Assembly: GCF_000695625.1 (NCBI RefSeq) | Contig: NZ_JMQI01000050.1 | Coordinates: 1 to 64,000 of the forward strand | Reading direction: 5' to 3' | Source of the DNA: Amycolatopsis rifamycinica | Lineage (GTDB): Bacteria > Actinomycetota > Actinomycetes > Mycobacteriales > Pseudonocardiaceae | Length of the DNA stretch: 64,000 nucleotides | Shown: piece after piece, positions 10,130 to 18,584 of the stretch | Layout: each line of letters opens with the position of its first letter | Numbering within the stretch: position 1 is the first letter of the stretch | Position numbers and translations under genes: made by a program | Notes under the pieces: generated by a model | Databases searched by the model: none | What the model was told of the DNA's origin: nothing | The model's input: only the letters and a program-made list of their open reading frames with translations

Positions 10130-11098
10130 ATGCGAGGTGGCCGGCTACCCCGGCGGACCCTGTTCGCCCTGGTCACGGCGGGTGCCGGTGCTCTGGTCCT
10201 GCCCGGGACGGCGCGCGCGGAGAACGTCCGGTCGATCGAGCTGGGCGGGGCGCCGGCCGCGGTCGCGGTGAACCCGGTCAACGGGCTGGGGTACCTCACC
10301 GACGCCCAGGCCGGGACGGTTTCGGCGGTCGATCCGCGCAGCGCGTCGGTCGTCGACGTGGTCCACGTCGGCGGCGAACCCGGTGACGTCGCGATCGACC
10401 CCGACGCCGGCCGGATCTACGTCGCGAACCCGCCGGCGGGCACCGTGGTGGTCCTGGACGGCCGGACCCACGACCTGGTGAGCGTGATCGGCGCGGGCGC
10501 CGGCGCCTCGGCGCTGGCGGTCGACGAGGCGACCGGCCGCGTCTACGCCGCCAGCGGCACCACCGGGACGCTCGCCGTGCTCGACGGGGTGAGCTGCACG
10601 CTGGCGGCCCTCGTGCCGGGCCCGAAACCGGGGTTCGCGGGCATCGGCGTCGACCCCGGCCGCAAGCTGGCCTACTGCGCGAGCCCCGCCACCGATTCGG
10701 TCGAGGTGTTCTCGACTGACAGCGGGCAGTTCGTCGCCTCGGTCAAGGTCGGGCGCAACCCCACCGACGTCGCGGTGCACCACGCGAGTGGCACGGTCCA
10801 CGTCGCGAACTCCGGCATCCACCACATGTCCATTGTGGACTCCGCGACGCTCGCCGAGCGCAAGACGGTACTGCTGCGCAGCGAAGCCTCGGCGCTGGCC
10901 GTGCACCAGGGCACGAACACGGTGTTCACCAACGGCGGCCAGAACGGCCTCGCCCGCGTCGACGGCACGGCGGGCACGCTGAGCGGCGAGCTGTCGCTGG
11001 GCGTGAACCCCGGCGACGTCGCCGTCGACCAGCGGAGGCGCGCGGTGTGGGTCACCGACCCCCTGCACGGCCGGGTCTTCGTGGTCCGCGATTTCTGA
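10130..11098 (+). CDS. Secreted YVTN-type beta-propeller protein
   Basis: Predicted exported seven-bladed propeller of 322 residues. A Tat-like signal (LPRRTLFALVTAGAGALVLPG, with twin Arg) is followed by repeats of about 40 residues of the YVTN type, such as VAVNPVNGLGYLTDAQAGTV, VAIDPDAGRIYVANPPAGTV and VAVHHASGTVHVANSGIHHM. Function unknown; such proteins often bind partners at the cell surface. Divergent from htpX across 129 bases and preceded by a GGAG ribosome site. It carries one copy of the GTCCA-N3-TGGAC palindrome in its coding sequence. Confidence 0.8.
   Translation: MRGGRLPRRTLFALVTAGAGALVLPGTARAENVRSIELGGAPAAVAVNPVNGLGYLTDAQAGTVSAVDPRSASVVDVVHVGGEPGDVAIDPDAGRIYVANPPAGTVVVLDGRTHDLVSVIGAGAGASALAVDEATGRVYAASGTTGTLAVLDGVSCTLAALVPGPKPGFAGIGVDPGRKLAYCASPATDSVEVFSTDSGQFVASVKVGRNPTDVAVHHASGTVHVANSGIHHMSIVDSATLAERKTVLLRSEASALAVHQGTNTVFTNGGQNGLARVDGTAGTLSGELSLGVNPGDVAVDQRRRAVWVTDPLHGRVFVVRDF
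10828..10840 (+). repeat. GTCCA-N3-TGGAC palindrome, copy 2
   Basis: GTCCATTGTGGAC, in the YVTN gene. Read as TCC-ATT-GTG-GAC (Ser-Ile-Val-Asp), with the rare Ile codon ATT. Confidence 0.7.
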
Positions 11099-11144
11099 CC
11101 GGCCCGGGCGCGGTCAGCCGTCCTCGGCGAGGGCCCGGGAGCAG

Positions 11145-11157
11145 GTCCACTGTGGAC
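11145..11157 (+). repeat. GTCCA-N3-TGGAC palindrome, copy 3 (intergenic)
   Basis: GTCCACTGTGGAC, a perfect palindrome apart from the central base. It lies in the 225-base region upstream of the exopolysaccharide operon. The rest of that region holds no recognisable gene; it presumably contains the operon promoter, which I cannot place with confidence. Confidence 0.7.
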
Positions 11158-11323
11158 GTTACGGGTACGGACGAGCACGGTTGGTGATTCTCACCACAGT
11201 TAGCCCATTCAGGTTGCGGTTCCGAATCGGTCCACCAGCGGGTCCCGCGTCGCTGTAACGACCTCCCGGCGCCGGTCGACGTGTCTGGTGCACATCGCGA
11301 CCGCGAGCCAAGGAGCCTGGTAG

Positions 11324-12556
11324 ATGACCACATGTCGACTCTGCGGTTCGACAAACACGGCCAGCGTCGTCGACCTCGGCGCGACTCCCCCGTGTGAGCG
11401 ATTTTTGACGGCCGAGCAGCTCGACGAGCCGGAAGCCACCTTCCCGCTCCACCTGAAGGTGTGCACCGACTGCTGGCTCGCCCAGATCCCGCCGCTGATC
11501 GACCCCGACGACACCTTCACCGAGTACGCGTACTTCTCGTCCTTCTCGACGTCGTGGGTCGAGCACGCGAAACGTTTCGTCGACGGCGCCGTCGACCGGC
11601 TCGGGCTCGGCGAGAAGTCGTTCGTCGTCGAGGTGGCGAGCAACGACGGATACCTGCTCAAGCACGTCGTCGGGCACGGGATCCGGTGTCTGGGCGTGGA
11701 ACCTTCGGTGAACGTCGGGCAGGCGGCGCGCGACGCCGGCGTGCCCACCCTGACGGCGTTCCTGTCCGAGGAAACCGGCCTGAAGGTGCGCGAAGAGCAC
11801 GGGCCGGCCGACCTCGTCGCCGCGAACAACGTCTACGCGCACATCCCCGACGTCCTCGGCTTCACCAAGGGCCTGCGGGCGCTGGTCGCGGACGACGGCT
11901 GGGTCTCCATCGAGGTCCAGCACCTGCTCACGCTGATCGAGAAGAACCAGTACGACACGATCTACCACGAGCACTTCCAGTACTACACGGTCGAATCCGC
12001 ACGCCGGGCCCTGGCGACCGGCGGGCTGACCGTGGTCGACGTCGAGCTGCTGCCCACGCACGGCGGGTCGATCCGGCTGTGGGCGCGGCCCGCCGAGGTG
12101 GCCGGTGAGCCCAGCGAGCGGATGACCGACGTGCTGGAGCGCGAAAAAGCCGCCGGGCTGCACGAGCTGTCCGGGTACACCGAGTTCGCCGAGCGCGTCA
12201 CCCGAGTGCGGCTGGACCTGCTGAAGTTCCTCATCGAGGCGCGGGGCGACGGCAAGACCGTCGTCGGTTACGGCGCCCCCGGCAAGGGCAACACCCTGCT
12301 CAACCACTGCGGCATCCGGACGGACCTGCTGCAGTACACGGTCGACCGCAACCCGTACAAGCACGGCCGGTTCACCCCGGGCACCCGGATCCCGGTGCTG
12401 CCCCCGGAGCGGATCGAAGCGGACCGGCCCGACTACGTGCTCGTCCTCCCGTGGAACCTCCGGGACGAATTGACCGAACAGCTTTCGTTCGTGGGTGTCT
12501 GGGGCGGAAAGCTCGTGTTCCCCATCCCCCACCTGGAAATCGTCGAGGTGCAGTGA
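11324..12556 (+). CDS. NDP-sugar C-methyltransferase (TylC3/NovU-type)
   Basis: Predicted SAM-dependent C-methyltransferase acting on a nucleotide-linked 4-keto sugar, 410 residues. The N-terminal zinc-binding domain has Cys ligands in CRLCGS and CTDCW. The central SAM domain has VVEVASNDGYLLKH. The C-terminal domain has the YHEHFQYYTVESARR segment, with the catalytic HEH typical of this family, and GYGAPGKGNTLLN. It opens a long + strand operon in which nearly every gene overlaps or abuts the next. The ATG follows AAGGAG. The precise sugar position methylated cannot be told from sequence alone. Confidence 0.9.
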   Translation: MTTCRLCGSTNTASVVDLGATPPCERFLTAEQLDEPEATFPLHLKVCTDCWLAQIPPLIDPDDTFTEYAYFSSFSTSWVEHAKRFVDGAVDRLGLGEKSFVVEVASNDGYLLKHVVGHGIRCLGVEPSVNVGQAARDAGVPTLTAFLSEETGLKVREEHGPADLVAANNVYAHIPDVLGFTKGLRALVADDGWVSIEVQHLLTLIEKNQYDTIYHEHFQYYTVESARRALATGGLTVVDVELLPTHGGSIRLWARPAEVAGEPSERMTDVLEREKAAGLHELSGYTEFAERVTRVRLDLLKFLIEARGDGKTVVGYGAPGKGNTLLNHCGIRTDLLQYTVDRNPYKHGRFTPGTRIPVLPPERIEADRPDYVLVLPWNLRDELTEQLSFVGVWGGKLVFPIPHLEIVEVQ

Positions 12557-12557
12557 A

Positions 12558-13352
12558 GTGAAGGTCGTCCTCTTCTGCGGTGGTTACGGGATGCGGATGC
12601 GCAACGGCGCGGCCGACGACGTCCCGAAGCCGATGGCGATGGTCGGTCCGAGACCGCTCATCTGGCACGTCATGCGCTACTACGCGCATTTCGGCCACAC
12701 CGAGTTCATCCTGTGCCTCGGTTACGGCGCGGCGCACATCAAGAACTTCTTCCTGAACTACCAGGAAACCATTTCCAACGACTTCGTCCTGCGCAACGGG
12801 CAGGCGGAGCTGTTGTCGACCGACATCGCGGACTGGACGATCACGTTCGTGCAGACGGGCATCGAATCGCCGATCGGTGAGCGGCTGCGCCGGGTGCGCC
12901 CGTACCTCGACGGCGAAGAAATGTTCCTCGCGAACTACGCCGACGTCCTTTCCGACGTGCCGCTGCCCGACATGATCGAGCGGTTTTCGAACTCGGACGC
13001 CGGCGCGTCGATGATGGTCGTGCCGCCGCAGTCGTCGTTCCACTGTGTGGAAATGGACGAGGGCGGCATGGTCGGCTCGATCACCGCGGTCAGCGAAATG
13101 CCGCTGTGGGAGAACGGCGGGTACTTCGTGCTGCGACAAGAGGTGTTCGACCACATCCCGGAGAACGGCGACTTGGTCGCCGACGGCTGCGGTGAGCTGG
13201 CCAAGCGCGGCCGGCTGCTCGCCTACCCGTACCGCGGCTTCTGGAAGCCGACCGACACGGTCAAGGAGCGCGCGGCGCTGGACTACGCCTACAGCCACGG
13301 CGAACGGCCCTGGGCGCTCTGGGAGAAGCAGCCCGCGGCGAGCATCGCGTGA
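12558..13352 (+). CDS. Sugar-1-phosphate nucleotidyltransferase (RfbF-like)
   Basis: Predicted NDP-sugar pyrophosphorylase, 264 residues, closest in motif pattern to glucose-1-phosphate cytidylyltransferases. The pyrophosphorylase loop is CGGYGMRMRN, with DVPKPMAMVG (catalytic Lys) and LIWHVMRYYAHFGHTEFILC, then the metal-binding segment ANYADVLSD. GTG start one base after the upstream stop. With a C-methyltransferase before it and an epimerase after it, it probably activates the sugar that the operon then modifies. The nucleotide specificity (CTP or dTTP) is not certain. Confidence 0.88.
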   Translation: MKVVLFCGGYGMRMRNGAADDVPKPMAMVGPRPLIWHVMRYYAHFGHTEFILCLGYGAAHIKNFFLNYQETISNDFVLRNGQAELLSTDIADWTITFVQTGIESPIGERLRRVRPYLDGEEMFLANYADVLSDVPLPDMIERFSNSDAGASMMVVPPQSSFHCVEMDEGGMVGSITAVSEMPLWENGGYFVLRQEVFDHIPENGDLVADGCGELAKRGRLLAYPYRGFWKPTDTVKERAALDYAYSHGERPWALWEKQPAASIA

Positions 13353-13996
13353 TCGGGCTGCGCCCGGACCGGCTCGGCAGCGTCGTCACCCTCGGCGCCC
13401 ACTGCGACGACATCGCGATCGGCGCCGGTGGCACGCTGCTGACGCTGTGCTCGTCCCGGCCCGGCCTGCGGGTCGACGCCCTGGTCCTCAGCGGCGGCGG
13501 CACGCCCCGCGAGGACGAGGAGCGGGCGGCGCTGGCGGCGTTCTGCCCGGGCGCGGACGTCGCCGTCACGGTGCTGAAGCTGCGGGACGGGCGCTTCCCG
13601 GCCCACTGGGAAGAGGCCAAGGACGCCCTGGAGGAATTGCGGCGGCGGACCGACCCGGACGTCATCCTGGCCCCGCGCACCGACGACGCCCACCAGGACC
13701 ACCGCGGGCTGGCGAAGCTGGTGCCGACGACGTTCCGCGACCACCTGACGCTGGGGTACGAGATCGTCAAGTGGGACGGCGACCTCGGCCGTCCATCGGT
13801 GTACCAGCCGCTGTCCGACGAGCTCGCGGAGGAGAAGGTCCGGCTGCTGCAGGCGCACTACGCCTCGCAGCGGCACCGGCCATGGTACGACCGCGAGGCG
13901 TTCCTCGGGCTGGCCCGGATCCGCGGGATCGAAGCCGCCGCGAAGTACGCCGAAGCGTTTTTCGTCAAGAAACTCACTCTCGATCTGAAGGGCTGA
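13349..13996 (+). CDS. PIG-L family deacetylase
   Basis: Predicted zinc-dependent N-deacetylase of the LmbE/PIG-L fold, 215 residues. The N-terminal metal-binding motif is GAHCDDIAIGAGG (H-x-DD, a Cys replacing the usual Pro of AHPDDE), and the second zinc His lies in DDAHQDHRGLAKL. The stop of the previous gene overlaps its GTG start (GTGA). Within a glycan operon it most likely removes an N-acetyl group from a sugar intermediate or lipid-linked glycan (inference). Related enzymes act on GlcNAc-inositol or antibiotic aglycones, so the substrate remains open. Confidence 0.88.
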   Translation: MIGLRPDRLGSVVTLGAHCDDIAIGAGGTLLTLCSSRPGLRVDALVLSGGGTPREDEERAALAAFCPGADVAVTVLKLRDGRFPAHWEEAKDALEELRRRTDPDVILAPRTDDAHQDHRGLAKLVPTTFRDHLTLGYEIVKWDGDLGRPSVYQPLSDELAEEKVRLLQAHYASQRHRPWYDREAFLGLARIRGIEAAAKYAEAFFVKKLTLDLKG

Positions 13997-14001
13997 ATCC
14001 G

Positions 14002-15021
14002 ATGCGGGTGTTGCTGACGGGGCACAAGGGCTACCTGGGGACGGTGATGGCCCCGGTGCTCGCCGCCGCCGGCCACGAAGTCACCGGCCTGGACTCCGGG
14101 CTGTTCGAGGACTGCCTGCTCGGGCCCGCCCCCGCCGACCCGGCCGGGCACGCCGTCGACCTGCGGGACGTCACGCTTTCCCATGTCGAAGGCTTCGACG
14201 CGGTCATCCACCTGGCCGCCCTGTCGAACGACCCGCTGGGCTCGCTCGCGCCGGAGCTGACCTACGACATCAACCACCACGCGTCGGTGAAGCTCGCGAA
14301 GCTGGCGAAAGAGGCCGGCGTCAAGCGGTACATCTACGCGTCGACGTGCTCGGTGTACGGCGCCGGCGGCGAGAACCTCGTCGACGAGGACGCGCCGCTG
14401 CGGCCCGTGACGCCGTACGCGGAGTCGAAGGTGCGCGTCGAAGCCGACGTCCACGAGCTCGCCGACGACGACTTCACGCCGGTGTACATGCGCAACGCGA
14501 CCGCGTTCGGCTACTCGCCCCGCCTGCGCGGCGACATCGTGCTGAACAACCTGACCGCGCACGCCCACCTGTCCGGTGAGGTGCTGGTGCTGTCGGACGG
14601 TACGCCGTGGCGGCCGCTGGTGCACGCCCAGGACATCGCGCGCGCGTTCACCGCGGTGCTGACGGCGCCGAAGGAGGCCGTGCACGACAAGGCCTTCAAC
14701 ATCGGCACCGAGGAGAACAACGTCACCGTCGCCGAGATCGCGCAGGAGGTCGTCGAGGCCGTGCCGGGCTCGACGCTGAACATCACCGGCGAGGCGGGGC
14801 CCGACCCGCGGTCGTACCGGGTCGACTTCTCGCGCTTCCGCGCGGCGATCCCCGGCTTCACCTGCGAGTGGTCGGTCAAGGACGGCGCCGTCGAGCTCAT
14901 CGAGGCCTACCGCAAGTTCGGGCTCACCCGCGAGTCGTTCCAGCAGCTGTTCACCCGGCTGGCCTGGCTGAAGAGCGAGGGCGAAGCGGGCCGCGTCGAC
15001 ACCACCATGCGGCGGAAGTAG
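14002..15021 (+). CDS. NAD-dependent sugar epimerase/dehydratase (SDR)
   Basis: Extended short-chain dehydrogenase acting on a nucleotide sugar, 339 residues. The Rossmann motif is GHKGYLG (variant of GxxGxxG) at the N-terminus, with catalytic Ser-Tyr-Lys seen in STCSVYGAGG and YAESK. The SHV-DAVIHLAALSNDP segment is typical of GalE/RfbB-like enzymes. The open frame extends far upstream, but the ATG at 14002 matches the family start and sits six bases after the previous stop. Likely makes or epimerises the keto-sugar used by the C-methyltransferase (inference). Confidence 0.9.
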   Translation: MRVLLTGHKGYLGTVMAPVLAAAGHEVTGLDSGLFEDCLLGPAPADPAGHAVDLRDVTLSHVEGFDAVIHLAALSNDPLGSLAPELTYDINHHASVKLAKLAKEAGVKRYIYASTCSVYGAGGENLVDEDAPLRPVTPYAESKVRVEADVHELADDDFTPVYMRNATAFGYSPRLRGDIVLNNLTAHAHLSGEVLVLSDGTPWRPLVHAQDIARAFTAVLTAPKEAVHDKAFNIGTEENNVTVAEIAQEVVEAVPGSTLNITGEAGPDPRSYRVDFSRFRAAIPGFTCEWSVKDGAVELIEAYRKFGLTRESFQQLFTRLAWLKSEGEAGRVDTTMRRK

Positions 15022-16301
15022 TGGCGGCCCCGCAGCTGCGGACCGGGGCGGAACTGCACGCCCTGGTCGAGCGGCTGTACCCGCTCTGCCGCAGCATCAC
15101 CGGCGACGGCGTGCGGCAGACCCTGGACATGATCGGCGAGCACATCGCGCTCGAGCGGCACGAGGTCCCGACCGGCACGGCGGTGCTGGACTGGACGATC
15201 CCGCAGGAGTGGAACATCCGGGACGCCTACGTCGCTTCGCCTTCGGGCGAGCGCGTGATCGACTTCCAGGAGCTGAACCTGCACGTCGTCGGGTACAGCG
15301 TCCCGGTGTCGCGGCGGATGCCGCTGAGCGAGCTGCGGGAGCACCTGCACACGCTGCCCGACCAGCCGTCGTGGGTGCCGTACCGGACCAGCTACTACGC
15401 CCCGGCCTGGGGCTTCTGCCTTGCGCAGGAGAAGCTCGACGCGCTGCCCGACGGCGACTACGACGTCGTCATCGACTCGACCCTTTCCGACGGCTCGCTG
15501 ACCTACGCCGAGCACGTCGTGCCGGGGCGCGTCACGGACGAGGTCATCGTGTCCTGCCACGTGTGCCACCCGTCGCTGGCCAACGACAACCTCGCCGGTA
15601 TCGCGGTGGCCGTCTCGCTGGCCCAGCAGCTGGCCCGTTCCCAGCCGCACTACACGTACCGCTTCCTGTTCATGCCGGGCACGATCGGCTCGATCACCTG
15701 GCTGGCGCGCAACGCCTCCCGGATCGAGAAGGTGCGGCACGGGCTGGTGCTGGCGTGCGCCGGCGACCCGGGCTCCTTGACGTACAAGAAGTCCCGCCGC
15801 GACGACGCCGAGATCGACCGGGTCATGCAGCACGTGCTGCGCTCGCGCGAACACCAGGTCGTCGACTTCTCGCCGTACGGCTACGACGAGCGCCAGTTCT
15901 GCTCACCGGGCTTCAACCTCGGCGTCGGCTCGCTGACGCGCACGCCGTACGCGGGCTACCCGGAGTACCACACCTCCGCCGACAACCCGGGTTTCGTGTC
16001 GCCCGCGGCCATGGAGGACACGCTCGGTGTGTTGAAGGACGCGTTCGGCGTCCTGGACCGCAACCGCCGGTACGTCAACCTCAGCCCGTACGGCGAGCCG
16101 CAGCTCGGCAAGCGCGGGCTGTACGACTCGCTCGGCGGCCGCAGCGACGCCAAGCAGGCCCAGATGGCGATGCTGTGGGTGCTCAACCTCTCCGACGGTT
16201 CGCACAGCCTGCTCGACATCGCCGAGCGCGCCGGGCTGCCCTTCGACATCGTCGACGTCGCGGCCCGTGCGCTCCACGACGCCGGTTTGGTCAAGGAGTG
16301 A
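15021..16301 (+). CDS. DUF4910 aminopeptidase-like protein with C-terminal winged helix
   Basis: A 426-residue protein of the DUF4910/DUF2172 type, found in bacterial polysaccharide clusters and of undetermined activity. It has an M28-like metallopeptidase core: VSCHVCHPSLANDNLAGIAV supplies the first His and Asp ligands, and EYHTSADNPGFVS the last His. A C-terminal winged-helix segment (MLWVLNLSDGSHSLLDIAER) follows. The GTG overlaps the last base of the epimerase stop. Such a protein in a glycan operon may remove an amide-linked amino acid or acyl group from a sugar, but this is inference. It has no signal peptide, so it acts in the cytosol. Confidence 0.85.
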   Translation: MAAPQLRTGAELHALVERLYPLCRSITGDGVRQTLDMIGEHIALERHEVPTGTAVLDWTIPQEWNIRDAYVASPSGERVIDFQELNLHVVGYSVPVSRRMPLSELREHLHTLPDQPSWVPYRTSYYAPAWGFCLAQEKLDALPDGDYDVVIDSTLSDGSLTYAEHVVPGRVTDEVIVSCHVCHPSLANDNLAGIAVAVSLAQQLARSQPHYTYRFLFMPGTIGSITWLARNASRIEKVRHGLVLACAGDPGSLTYKKSRRDDAEIDRVMQHVLRSREHQVVDFSPYGYDERQFCSPGFNLGVGSLTRTPYAGYPEYHTSADNPGFVSPAAMEDTLGVLKDAFGVLDRNRRYVNLSPYGEPQLGKRGLYDSLGGRSDAKQAQMAMLWVLNLSDGSHSLLDIAERAGLPFDIVDVAARALHDAGLVKE

Positions 16302-16306
16302 GCGAC

Positions 16307-17632
16307 GTGGCCGACCACCGCCGTGCACCGCGCTCGATCTTCCGGTCGGGCGCGGTGCGCGCGATGGCGGGGAGGTTGAGCTGGGGCCTCGGCGACCAGG
16401 CGGTGTCCAGCCTGACCAACTTCGCCGTCGGGCTGTACGTGGCCCGCTCGCTCGGCACGTTCGCGTTCGGCATCTTCAGCCTCGCCTGGGTCACCTACGG
16501 CGTGGTGCTCAACATCTCCCGCGGCCTCGCCACCGACCCGCTGATGGTGCGGTTCAGCGCCGTGCCGGAGGACCGGTGGCGGACGGGCGTGGCCAGCGCG
16601 TCCGGCACCGCGATCGGCGTCGGCTGCGTGACCGGGCTGGTCAGCCTCGTGGCCGGGCTGGCCGCGGGCGGCCCGCTCGGCAACGCGTTCGTCGCGCTCG
16701 CCGTGGTCCTGCCGGGCCTGCTCCTGCAGGACGCCTGGCGCTTCGCGTTCTTCGCGCGCGGCGCGGGCAAGAAAGCGTTCGTCAACGACTGCGTGTGGGG
16801 CGTGGCCCTGATCCCGGCGCTCTACGTCGCCGCGCAGATCCACACGGTGGTCGCGTTCGTGCTGGCCTGGGGCCTTTCCGGCGCGGTCGCCGCCCTGTAC
16901 GGCGGGTTCCAGACGGGCATCCTGCCGCACCCGCGGGAGACGCTCGGCTGGCTCCGGACGCAGCGTGATCTCAGCGTCCGGTACCTCGTCGAGAACGTCA
17001 GCAACAGCGGCGCGTCGCAGCTGCGCGCGTACGGCCTCGGCGCCATCACCGGGATCACCGCCGTCGGCGCGGTCCGCGGGGCCGAGCAGCTGCTCGGCCC
17101 GTTCCTGGCCCTGCTCATGGGGCTGTCCCTGGTCACCGTCGCCGAAGGCGCGCGGGTGCTCCAGCGGGCCCCGCACCGGCTGAAGCACTTCTGCGTGATC
17201 CTCGGCGGCGGACAGGCCGCCGCCGCGCTGTGCTGGGGCCTCGGCCTGCTGCTGCTCGTGCCCGACGCCGCCGGCCGCTGGGTGATGGGCTCGGTCTGGG
17301 ACTCGTCGTCCCCGCTGATCCTCCCGGTCACCCTCGCCGTGGTCGGCGCGAGCTTCGCCACGGGCGCGGCCGCCGGCCTGCGCGCCCTCGGCGCCGCTCC
17401 CCGCAGTTTGCGGTCCCAGCTGATCGCCTCCCTGTTCTACGTCACCTTCGGCATCACCGGCGCGTTCCTCGGCGGCGCGGCCGGCTCCGCGTGGGGCGTC
17501 GCGACGGCCACCCTCAGCGGGTCCGTCGTCTGGTGGTTCCAGCTCCGCCTGGGACTGCGCGACTACGTCCCGCCGGGCGCCGACGAGCCCACCGTGGTCT
17601 TCGAGCCGATCAAAGAGCCGATCAAGGAATGA
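16307..17632 (+). CDS. Wzx-like polysaccharide flippase
   Basis: Predicted multi-pass membrane exporter of the MOP superfamily that flips lipid-linked repeat units across the membrane; 441 residues and roughly 12-14 hydrophobic segments. It starts with a basic cytosolic head, then LSWGLGDQAVSSLTNFAVGL, a usual Wzx opening. The chosen GTG has AAGGAG eight bases upstream; a GTG at 16298 overlapping the previous stop is possible. It is the only flippase in the window, so it is probably the exporter for this locus, working with the ligase/polymerase-like gene on the other strand. Confidence 0.85.
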   Translation: MADHRRAPRSIFRSGAVRAMAGRLSWGLGDQAVSSLTNFAVGLYVARSLGTFAFGIFSLAWVTYGVVLNISRGLATDPLMVRFSAVPEDRWRTGVASASGTAIGVGCVTGLVSLVAGLAAGGPLGNAFVALAVVLPGLLLQDAWRFAFFARGAGKKAFVNDCVWGVALIPALYVAAQIHTVVAFVLAWGLSGAVAALYGGFQTGILPHPRETLGWLRTQRDLSVRYLVENVSNSGASQLRAYGLGAITGITAVGAVRGAEQLLGPFLALLMGLSLVTVAEGARVLQRAPHRLKHFCVILGGGQAAAALCWGLGLLLLVPDAAGRWVMGSVWDSSSPLILPVTLAVVGASFATGAAAGLRALGAAPRSLRSQLIASLFYVTFGITGAFLGGAAGSAWGVATATLSGSVVWWFQLRLGLRDYVPPGADEPTVVFEPIKEPIKE

Positions 17633-17639
17633 GGACTCC

Positions 17640-18584
17640 ATGACCACCGCCCCGCGGCTGAGCCTCGGCCTCCCGGTGTACAACGGCGAGGAGTACCTCG
17701 CCGAGTCGCTGGACGCCCTGCTCGGCCAGACCTACGAAGACTTCGAGCTGATCATCTCGGACAACGCCTCCACCGACGGCACCGACGAGATCTGCCGCCG
17801 CTACGCCGAGAAGGACTCCCGGATCCGGTACGTCCGCCAGCCGAAGAACATCGGCGCGACGCCGAACCACAACTTCGTGTTCGACGTCTCCCGCACCGAG
17901 CTCTTCAAGTGGGTCTCCCACGACGACCTCTACGCCCGCGACCTGCTCAAGCGGTGCGTCGAGGCCCTCGACGAGCACCCGGACATCATCCTCGCCCACT
18001 GCGACCAGGCGATCATCGACGGCGACGGCCGCATCGTCCAGCGGCTCGAGTACACGCTGAACACGGCGTCCCGGCACGCGCCGGACCGCTTCCGCAGCAT
18101 CCTGTTCGAGCCGGGCGGCGACGACTTCTACGGCGTCATCCGCGCCGACGTCCTCCGCCGCGTCAAGCCGCTCGACAGCTACCACCACGCCGACCGGACG
18201 TACTCGGCCGAGATGGCCCTGCACGGCCCGTTCCACCAGGTGCCCGAGCTGCTCTACTTCCGCCGCGACCACCCCGGCCGCGCGGAGCGGGCCAACCCGA
18301 CCATCCGGAGCCGGTGCGCGAATCTGGACCCGCGGCGCGCGAACCGGCTCCGGAACCCCACCGTCCGCCTGCTCGGCGAGTACGTCTACGGGTTCGCGGA
18401 CCTGATCCGCCGCGCGCCGATCTCGGCCGCCGACAAGCGCGAGTGCTTCGGCCACCTCGGCGCCTGGCTGACCAACCGGGCCCGCTCCGGCCACGGCGAG
18501 CGCGTCGAGGACCGCGCGCCGACCGCCTCCGACGTCGCCACGGTCAACGAGATCGTGGCCGGCCGCGAAGGCAGGCTCGCGTGA
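17640..18584 (+). CDS. Glycosyltransferase family 2
   Basis: GT-A fold inverting glycosyltransferase, 314 residues, cytosolic or peripheral. It opens with LSLGLPVYNGEEYLAESLDA, the classic GT2 start, then the acidic DNASTDGT strand and the metal-binding SHDD in LFKWVSHDDLY (DxD equivalent). A C-terminal region has no membrane segments. It is encoded seven bases after the flippase and overlaps the pyruvyltransferase by four bases. Donor and acceptor are unknown; it would add one residue of the repeat unit. Confidence 0.92.
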   Translation: MTTAPRLSLGLPVYNGEEYLAESLDALLGQTYEDFELIISDNASTDGTDEICRRYAEKDSRIRYVRQPKNIGATPNHNFVFDVSRTELFKWVSHDDLYARDLLKRCVEALDEHPDIILAHCDQAIIDGDGRIVQRLEYTLNTASRHAPDRFRSILFEPGGDDFYGVIRADVLRRVKPLDSYHHADRTYSAEMALHGPFHQVPELLYFRRDHPGRAERANPTIRSRCANLDPRRANRLRNPTVRLLGEYVYGFADLIRRAPISAADKRECFGHLGAWLTNRARSGHGERVEDRAPTASDVATVNEIVAGREGRLA